Shown one piece after another: positions 58,743-64,000 of a DNA stretch of 64,000 nucleotides (the first letter of the stretch is position 1; each line of letters starts with the position of its first letter). The position numbers and the translations under genes are program-made. The notes below the pieces were generated by a model that worked only from the letters and a program-made list of their open reading frames with translations, did not search any database and was not told the DNA's origin. The stretch covers positions 4,138 to 68,137 of the forward strand of contig JBCCRC010000010.1 in the NCBI GenBank assembly GCA_039208375.1, given 5' to 3'. The DNA comes from JANQPC01 sp039208375 (lineage in GTDB: Bacteria > Pseudomonadota > Alphaproteobacteria > Rhodobacterales > Rhodobacteraceae).

Positions 58743-58910
58743 TTACTTGATCTTGCCTTCCTTGTATTCCACGTGCTTTCGGGCGACGGGGTCGTATTTG
58801 CGCACCGTCATCTTCTCGGTCATCGTACGTGCGTTTTTCTTCGTCACGTAGAAATGCCCGGTATCCGCCGTGGAATTCAGGCGGATCTTGATCGTTGTCG
58901 GTTTCGCCAT
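58743..58910 (-). CDS. rpmG: 50S ribosomal protein L33
   Basis: 55 residues, the normal length. It reads MAKPTTIKIRLNSTADTGHF then YVTKKNARTMTEKMTVRKYD and a lysine-rich end. It lacks the CxxC pairs of the zinc-binding form, as usual in alphaproteobacteria. The gene stands alone with its own terminator; a strong ribosome-binding site (GGAG) precedes the ATG at 58910. Confidence 0.97.
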   Translation of the reverse strand: MAKPTTIKIRLNSTADTGHFYVTKKNARTMTEKMTVRKYDPVARKHVEYKEGKIK

Positions 58911-59032
58911 CGCTGCCGTCTCCTGCGGAGGGAAGGCCCAATGGGCCTGCCCGGGAATTCATGGAGCCCGCCTTTTACCGGCGGGTCGGCCTAAGTCAAT
59001 GGCTAAACGCGCCCCGCACACCGAGATAGGCG

Positions 59033-59737
59033 CTACGCGACGCCCATCGATTGGTGCACCCGCGCACGCGTGTCTTCACTGAGCGCCAGCGCGTCGGCAA
59101 GGCCGTTGAGGTAATTCGCCTCGGAATTGGTATCGACCTTCACGGCCATCAGCGACATCGCGTAAACCTGCGCCTTCATCGCGTCGCTGGTGTCCGCGGC
59201 TAACGCATGCACGTCGATGGGCTTGGCAAGCTCCGCCTCGATGAAGGCACGCTCTTCGGCGTCGAGATCACCCATGTGTTCGAGGATGCGATCGCGTTCG
59301 CCCTCGTCGATCTCGCCGTCGGCCTTCGCGGCCTGGATCATCGCACGGATCATCAACTTGGCGTTTTCTTCCATGGAATCCGTGGCGTTGGTGTTGCCGG
59401 TGAAGGCGTCGATCATCTGGCTCGCCTGAGTGGCGCCGGCGGCCGCCGAGCCCCCGAGCGCCGCCATCAGCCCGCCCATACCGGCGGCGGCCGTATCGGT
59501 GGCCTGGACTGACGCGCCTGTCCACTGATCGACCATAGATTTCAGTCCTTCAGCGCCGCCGGGCACCCCCATCTTTTCAAGCATCCCGCCCATCTGGTCG
59601 GTCATCCCCGCTAACGCGGGGTTGCTGGCCATCGCCTGCTGCATCCCGGCCATGCCGCCCATCTCTTTGAATTTGTCATAGCCCTTTGAGGCCGCGAAAC
59701 CGACGGCCAGCGTAGCCAATGTGCGAACAAAGCTCAT
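59033..59737 (-). CDS. DUF533 / TerB-like family protein
   Basis: 234 residues. An alanine/glycine/methionine-rich N-terminal half (residues 1-110, GMGGLMAALGGSAAAG) is followed by a helical TerB-like domain: AKLMIRAMIQAAKADGEIDEGERDRILEHMGDLDAEERAFIEAELAKP with the acidic ADGEID metal-type motif. DUF533 members are thought to be membrane-associated stress proteins. Single gene. Confidence 0.82.
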   Translation of the reverse strand: MSFVRTLATLAVGFAASKGYDKFKEMGGMAGMQQAMASNPALAGMTDQMGGMLEKMGVPGGAEGLKSMVDQWTGASVQATDTAAAGMGGLMAALGGSAAAGATQASQMIDAFTGNTNATDSMEENAKLMIRAMIQAAKADGEIDEGERDRILEHMGDLDAEERAFIEAELAKPIDVHALAADTSDAMKAQVYAMSLMAVKVDTNSEANYLNGLADALALSEDTRARVHQSMGVA

Positions 59738-59835
59738 GTTGGAAATCCCCTAAAGATGCGGGCAGGCAGCGCCCCATTGAGACGGTAACAGGATTCGGAG
59801 GGCCAGATCAGGGGGCGATTGCGCGCGGAGGGCTT

Positions 59836-60609
59836 TCAGCCGCCACGGATGATGGCAGACACGTTGACGGAATCAAACGTGTGCCACGGAATCTCGCCAT
59901 CTCCGCCCCACAGCGCGCCAATCATCTGGCCCCTCGTTTGCCGATAGCTGTTTCCGCAAGTCTCGGCGATCGCAGGCGCGCTCTCCCCCCAACTGAAGGC
60001 GATCACCTCTCTTCGGGCCAGATCAGCGAAAAAGTCGTCCGGCAAAACGGGGGCCAGCGCCCTCTGTGCTGCATCCTCGATCCCCCTCGGGATCGATATT
60101 GAAACGACGAGGGCGTAGAGCGAGGCGGCGCCGGCCATCTCGGGGCTTATATCGACACCGAGAGTAAATGTGTGTGTGCCCTTCGGTAAGAAGACCCGCC
60201 CATTCCGAGTGGCAAGCTGCTCAACAAGCCCATCCAAAAACGTTACCGAAAGGGCTTCGAAAGCAGCCGGGCTTGGGCCAAGAACCTCCCCGTCGCCACA
60301 AGAAAAACTCGGAAACGCGAATTGAAGTTCGAGTCCGGTTTCATTGAAGACCGATATCTCTAATGAGATTGGCAGATACGGGTTTTGAGGGCTGGCACGC
60401 CGCTCAAAGTTGTCGCTGAACAACTCTTCGTCGCTCAAGCCATTTTGCCTCATCACGTAACGCGGCGCCGCCAATTCCACAGCATCTAACTGAGCCTGAG
60501 CCCGCTGCGCTGCTGCTTCTATCCAGATCTGCCAACCCAGAAAGAAGACCGTCGCGATCGTGGCAACGGCGGCTATGGTCTGGACGATCCGTCTGATCCG
60601 CCGGGACAT
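59836..60609 (-). CDS. Membrane-anchored protein of unknown function
   Basis: 257 residues. One N-terminal helix (IAAVATIATVFFLGWQIWI) preceded by arginines, then a short coiled segment and a largely beta soluble domain (PISLEISVFNETGLELQFAF, THTFTLGVDI) with two cysteines (SFSCGDG and AETCGNS). The topology suggests an anchored protein with the domain in the periplasm. No family recognised. Between the DUF533 gene and rnpB. Confidence 0.6.
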   Translation of the reverse strand: MSRRIRRIVQTIAAVATIATVFFLGWQIWIEAAAQRAQAQLDAVELAAPRYVMRQNGLSDEELFSDNFERRASPQNPYLPISLEISVFNETGLELQFAFPSFSCGDGEVLGPSPAAFEALSVTFLDGLVEQLATRNGRVFLPKGTHTFTLGVDISPEMAGAASLYALVVSISIPRGIEDAAQRALAPVLPDDFFADLARREVIAFSWGESAPAIAETCGNSYRQTRGQMIGALWGGDGEIPWHTFDSVNVSAIIRGG

Positions 60610-60689
60610 GGCTCTCCGTGACCGCTTCCCGCTTACGTTTGGGTAACGAAATACGGGCTTGAGAACCAGCCTTGACGTTGAAAAGTTCG

Positions 60690-61085
60690 CGCGCGGATGG
60701 CCTGTAAGCCGGATTCTGTCCCACCACGAAGCCCGCGGCGGGGATGGCCATTCCTCTCGGCGCGCCGTTACCGCCGCGCTCTAGCTGCCAACCCGGGCCC
60801 CGGGGCCGAAGCCGCCCGTGTGGAGCCCCTATTTGGCATTGCTCCCGGTGGGGCTTGCCGTGCCGGGCCTGTTGCCAGCCCCGCGGTGGGCTCTTACCCC
60901 ACCGTTTCACCCTTACCGCAGTACACCTGAAGGCGAACCTCCGGGGTGACCGTGGCGGTCTAATCTCTGTGGCGCTTTCCCTCGGGTTACCCCGGCCGGG
61001 CGTTACCCGGCACCGTTGCTTCGGGGAGTCCGGACTTTCCTCGCGGGGCTTTAACGCCCCCCGCGGCCACCCGGCCATCCGCGCG
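60690..61085 (-). ncRNA. rnpB: RNase P RNA (rnpB)
   Basis: About 396 bases. The 5' end CGCGCGGATGGCC (61073-61085) pairs with the 3' end GGCCATCCGCGCG (60690-60702) to form helix P1. Conserved elements read on the minus strand are GAGGAAAGTCCGGACTCC near the start, the ACAGAGATTAGACCGCC region in the middle and GACAGAATCCGGCTTACAGG near the 3' end. This is a bacterial type A catalytic RNA that matures tRNA 5' ends. The promoter must lie within the 3' end of the amidase gene, which ends 10 bases upstream. Confidence 0.96.
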
Positions 61086-61095
61086 AGAACGGCGT

Positions 61096-61773
61096 TTAGG
61101 CGCTGGGGGCGTTTGCGTCAACGGGGAAGCGGGCCGCAAGATCTGCGGCAAGGGCCGCGTCTTCGGCCGCGCAAGGGCCGGTAGCGCCGGGGCGAAAGCG
61201 GTGCCTGAAGGCGGTGAGGATTGCGTCGGGATCAACATCAGCCGTGTATCCGAAAACCCTGGCATCGCTCAAAAAATCGCCGGGGACGCGAGCTATCGGC
61301 CACACCGCGCGGCCCCGGCGCGCAAGCCGACGCCAATCAAAGCGCGGCCCGGGATCAGATTTGCGCCCGGGGGCGAGATCGGAATGGGCGATAACGGCCT
61401 CGGGCGGAAGCCCGTGGCGCGCGAGGATGTCGCCCAAGAGCCCCTCAAGCGCGGCCATCTGCGCCTCAGGATAGGGCGATGCACCATCGTTTTGCAGTTC
61501 GATTCCGATCGAGGCGGAGTTCACATCCGTGATCGCGCCCCAGGACCCGGCGCCGGCATGCCAGGCGCGCGCCTCTTCGGCTACAAGGCTGCACAACGCA
61601 CCGTCTTCCCCGATCAGGAAATGGGCCGACACCTCTGCCGCCGGATCGCAAAGCCGCTTGAGCGACGCCGCCGCCGAAGCCATCGCGGTGTAGTGTAGCA
61701 CCACCAAGGAAATCGGCGCCTCCGCCCGCCGGTCGCCATAGTTCGGGGAGGGGTGGGTAAGCGGCGCGATCAC
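61096..61773 (-). CDS. N-acetylmuramoyl-L-alanine amidase (AmpD type)
   Basis: 225 residues, without a signal peptide. Zinc amidase signatures: VVLHYTAMASAAASLKRL (first His), AWHAGAGSW, SIGIELQNDGASPYPEAQM (catalytic Glu) and VIAHSDLAPGRKSDPGPRFDW (second His and Asp). Cytoplasmic members cleave 1,6-anhydro-muropeptides during cell-wall recycling. The gene sits immediately upstream of rnpB. Confidence 0.9.
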   Translation of the reverse strand: MIAPLTHPSPNYGDRRAEAPISLVVLHYTAMASAAASLKRLCDPAAEVSAHFLIGEDGALCSLVAEEARAWHAGAGSWGAITDVNSASIGIELQNDGASPYPEAQMAALEGLLGDILARHGLPPEAVIAHSDLAPGRKSDPGPRFDWRRLARRGRAVWPIARVPGDFLSDARVFGYTADVDPDAILTAFRHRFRPGATGPCAAEDAALAADLAARFPVDANAPSA

Positions 61774-61795
61774 GTCCGTGCAAACATCCGCCTAG

Positions 61796-62419
61796 CTACC
61801 GGCCGGTGCGGGCGCCCACGCGCGCTGCGCGGAAGGGCGTAGGGTCCCAAAAGCAAGCGAACCCGTCGCCATCGGGATCCATCCCACGGCGATCCCGTTC
61901 GGGCCCGCCGGCCTCCAGAAACGCCATTTGCGCCTGATCTTGCGACGCGAAGCCGCTGCAGGCACGGTTAAACCGCGCCTCGGCATTGACCGCCGAACGG
62001 CGGTACAGCGCCTCACCCACCTGGTTGGAGGTGGCAAGCGCAAACTCCACGATGTTCGGGCCACTGGTATCCGGCCGCTGCGGCAGCGCGCTGGGCTGGA
62101 TCACGGTGTATTCCTCGCGCTGGCGGGCGATGCGCTCGGCATCGCTCTCGATCGTCTCGCGCCCCGACACCGCCTCGAAATCCTGCTCGTCGGAGATTGC
62201 GCCAGGGTCAACCGACGCGGTTTCAGTCTCGCCGGGCAGATCAACTGGGGGTAGATCGGTAGCCGCAGGCGACGTGCCCTGAAGCTCAGCATCCCGGCGC
62301 GCACGCTCGGTTTCAAGATCGCGGGAAAACCCCGGGCCTTGCTCGGCGCTGTTCGGCACAGCAGGAGCGCAGGCAGCCAGCGCCGCGACAGTCGCGAATG
62401 CAATAAAGGTTCGGATCAT
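61796..62419 (-). CDS. Lipoprotein with excalibur-type calcium-binding end
   Basis: 207 residues from ATG 62419. Lipobox LAAC in MIRTFIAFATVAALAACAP directs lipidation at Cys17. A long acidic, proline-rich middle is followed by a C-terminal GMDPDGDGFACFWDPTPFR motif with the D-x-D-x-D-G-x-A-C pattern of the excalibur domain. The earlier cysteine in RFNRACSGF may pair with it. Function unknown; it lies 37 bases after gatA. Confidence 0.75.
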   Translation of the reverse strand: MIRTFIAFATVAALAACAPAVPNSAEQGPGFSRDLETERARRDAELQGTSPAATDLPPVDLPGETETASVDPGAISDEQDFEAVSGRETIESDAERIARQREEYTVIQPSALPQRPDTSGPNIVEFALATSNQVGEALYRRSAVNAEARFNRACSGFASQDQAQMAFLEAGGPERDRRGMDPDGDGFACFWDPTPFRAARVGARTGR

Positions 62420-62456
62420 CTGCCAGCCTGATGTTCTTCTTGAGCTTTTTGCAGGT

Positions 62457-63947
62457 CTACCACCATTTCGCGGGCTTGGCCACAAAGCCCGCTGCCTGCT
62501 CGAGTGCATAGGCGGTATTGAGCAGATCGCCCTCTTCCCAAGGCCGGCCAATGAGCTGCAGGCCCAGAGGCAGGCCCTGCCTGTCCACCCCCGCCGGCAC
62601 GGCGATGCCCGGAAGCCCCGCGAGGTTTACCGTCACGGTAAAGATATCGTTGAGATACATGGCCACCGGATCAGCCTCGCTCATCTCACCCAGCCCAAAT
62701 GCCGCGGAGGGCGTGGCGGGCGTGAGGATCGCGTCCACGCCTTTCGCAAAGACCTGTTCGAAATCGCGCTTGATCAGCGCGCGCACCTTTCGCGCCCGGT
62801 TGTAATAGGCATCGTAGAAGCCGGCGGAGAGCACATAGGTGCCGATCATCACCCGGCGCTTCACCTCGGCCCCAAAGCCCTCGGCGCGGGTTTTTTCGTA
62901 CATCTCCGTCACGCCATCGCCCTGAGCGAGCTTGGCGCGGTAGCCGTAGCGCACACCATCATAGCGGGCGAGGTTTGATGAGGCTTCGGCGGGGGCCACC
63001 ACGTAATAGGCCGGCAGCGCATATTTCGTGTGCGGCAGAGAGATATCAACCATCTTGGCGCCCGCATCTTCCAGCATCTTGCGCCCTTCGGCCCAAAGCG
63101 CCTCAATCTCATCCGGCATCCCTTCCATCCGGTATTCCTTTGGAATGCCGATGGTTTTGCCCTTGATATCCCGCGTCAGAAGCGCCTCGAAATCCGGCAC
63201 CGGCAAATCGGCAGAGGTAGAATCGGCGGGATCATGGCCCGCCATCGCCTGCAGCATGATCGCCGCATCGCGCACCGATTTCGTCATCGGCCCCGCCTGA
63301 TCAAGCGAGGAGGCGAAGGCGATGATGCCCCAGCGCGAACAGCGCCCGTAGGTGGGCTTCAGCCCGGTGATGCCCGTAAAGGCGGCGGGTTGGCGGATCG
63401 AGCCGCCGGTATCTGTACCCGTCGCCGCCAGGCAAAGATCGGCTGCCACGGCAGCGGCGGACCCGCCGGAGGAGCCGCCGGGCGTGAGCGCGGTGTCATC
63501 ATTGCCGCGGCGCCAGGGGTTGATCGCATTACCGTAGGTGCTGGTCTCGTTGCTGCTGCCCATGGCGAACTCATCCATGTTCAGCTTGCCCAGCATCACG
63601 GCGCCGGATTCCCAAAGCTGACGCGTGACAGTGGATTCGTAGCCCGGCTTGAAGCCTTCGAGGATGCGCGATCCCGCCTGCCCCGGCACGCCTTTGGTGC
63701 AGAAGAGATCCTTGATGCCGAGGGGAATGCCGCACAGTGCGGGCGCTTCACCGGCCGAAAGCTGCTGATCGGCTTCTGCGGCCTGCGCACGCGCAATATC
63801 GGGCGTGTGGTGAACGAAGGCGTTGAGCGCCCCGGCCCCTTCGATGGCCGCAAGACATGCTTCGGTCAGATCGGCCGCGGTGAAGGCGCCACTGCGCAGC
63901 CCGTCGCGCGCCTCAGCGATGGTCAGCGCGTTGAGATCCCCCATCAC
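62457..63947 (-). CDS. gatA: Aspartyl/glutamyl-tRNA amidotransferase subunit A
   Basis: 496 residues from GTG 63947 (which overlaps the gatC stop as GTGA) or ATG 63944. The amidase signature has the Ser-cisSer-Lys triad: Lys in LGIKDLFCTKG, Ser in GGSSGGSAAAV and TGTDTGGSIRQPAA. GatA liberates ammonia from glutamine for the transamidation of Glu-tRNA(Gln) or Asp-tRNA(Asn) by GatCAB. It follows gatC in the same direction. Confidence 0.95.
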   Translation of the reverse strand: MMGDLNALTIAEARDGLRSGAFTAADLTEACLAAIEGAGALNAFVHHTPDIARAQAAEADQQLSAGEAPALCGIPLGIKDLFCTKGVPGQAGSRILEGFKPGYESTVTRQLWESGAVMLGKLNMDEFAMGSSNETSTYGNAINPWRRGNDDTALTPGGSSGGSAAAVAADLCLAATGTDTGGSIRQPAAFTGITGLKPTYGRCSRWGIIAFASSLDQAGPMTKSVRDAAIMLQAMAGHDPADSTSADLPVPDFEALLTRDIKGKTIGIPKEYRMEGMPDEIEALWAEGRKMLEDAGAKMVDISLPHTKYALPAYYVVAPAEASSNLARYDGVRYGYRAKLAQGDGVTEMYEKTRAEGFGAEVKRRVMIGTYVLSAGFYDAYYNRARKVRALIKRDFEQVFAKGVDAILTPATPSAAFGLGEMSEADPVAMYLNDIFTVTVNLAGLPGIAVPAGVDRQGLPLGLQLIGRPWEEGDLLNTAYALEQAAGFVAKPAKWW

Positions 63948-64000
63948 TCCACCACCTTGGGCACGGCAAAAAACCCTTCGCGCGCATCGGGCGCGTTTTC
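63944..64000 (-). CDS. gatC: Aspartyl/glutamyl-tRNA amidotransferase subunit C, C-terminal end (runs off the window)
   Basis: The last 18 residues read ENAPDAREGFFAVPKVVE before a TGA at 63944-63946. The REGFFAVPKVVE end is characteristic of GatC, the small subunit that holds GatA and GatB together. The stop overlaps the gatA start. Confidence 0.9.
   Translation of the reverse strand, partial: ENAPDAREGFFAVPKVVE

Noticed and set aside
1..64000. CRISPR arrays, insertion sequences, prophage or integrase genes, tRNA genes
   Set aside because: No regular direct repeats, transposase or integrase motifs, or tRNA T-loop/acceptor patterns were seen when reading both strands.

Overview
The window looks like a chromosomal segment of an alphaproteobacterium, most likely a marine Rhodobacteraceae (Roseobacter-group) strain. 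The grounds are high GC, dense operons with 4-base start/stop overlaps, a DUF1127 gene, the RNase P RNA next to an AmpD-type amidase, an aconitase B, an inositol operon with an RpiR-type repressor, NnrS/NnrU genes and H-NOX/diguanylate-cyclase signalling. I saw no tRNA, rRNA, CRISPR array, insertion sequence or phage gene. All assignments come from reading translations and motifs; no database was searched.

Layout. 1-5.8 kb: the end of an MFS gene, then an iron-siderophore uptake locus (ATPase and two FecCD permeases leftward; binding protein, DUF423 protein, siderophore-interacting flavoprotein and a small secreted protein rightward). 6-8.8 kb: a less GC-rich patch with a LysE exporter, a TetR regulator with two matching operator dyads, a SnoaL-like protein and a methyltransferase. 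8.8-16.6 kb: a nitric-oxide-type locus. An Rrf2/NsrR-like regulator, NnrS and NnrU run left; a tightly overlapping seven-gene operon runs right (DUF454, secreted cupin, Tat-type binding protein, ICMT-like membrane methyltransferase, ABC permease, ATPase, second NnrS). The shared control region has an FNR/NNR-type box and a 25-base near-palindrome. 16.7-18.5 kb: a MerR metal sensor and a divergent ArsP-like permease with a textbook stretched-spacer promoter. 18.7-23.1 kb: a VIT/CCC1 transporter and a SitABCD-type Mn/Zn importer. 23.6-27.7 kb: a pair of YbtPQ/IrtAB-like ABC half-transporters and a flavodoxin-fold oxidoreductase.

28-41 kb is a redox and signalling island. A leftward operon runs from an OsmC protein through two flavoenzymes to a truncated globin, a PAS/class III cyclase-like protein and a sensor kinase. 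Upstream of it, after a terminator, is a cysteine synthase-glutaredoxin fusion overlapping a PLP decarboxylase. At its far end are a hybrid kinase paralogous to the first kinase and an OmpR-type regulator, followed by a TVP38 membrane protein and a membrane-protein gene broken at a C7 tract. 42.9-49.9 kb: myo-inositol import and catabolism (iolB, ABC importer, RpiR/IolR-like repressor, iolG, an epimerase/dehydratase). 50-52.9 kb: acnB.

52.9-53.9 kb is an AT-richer stretch without a convincing gene that carries several strong hairpins and ends in a rho-independent terminator. Then come a diguanylate cyclase and an H-NOX-family protein whose heme-ligand histidine appears to be replaced by proline, a DUF4153 membrane protein, a 640-base gap with RNA-like hairpins, an M48 protease, rpmG, a DUF533/TerB-like protein, rnpB, an amidase, an excalibur-type lipoprotein, gatA and the end of gatC.

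The strongest candidates for something undescribed are the NO-associated ABC operon flanked by two NnrS paralogues, the split globin/cyclase/kinase module with a non-canonical cyclase active site, and the apparently heme-ligand-less H-NOX paired with a diguanylate cyclase.
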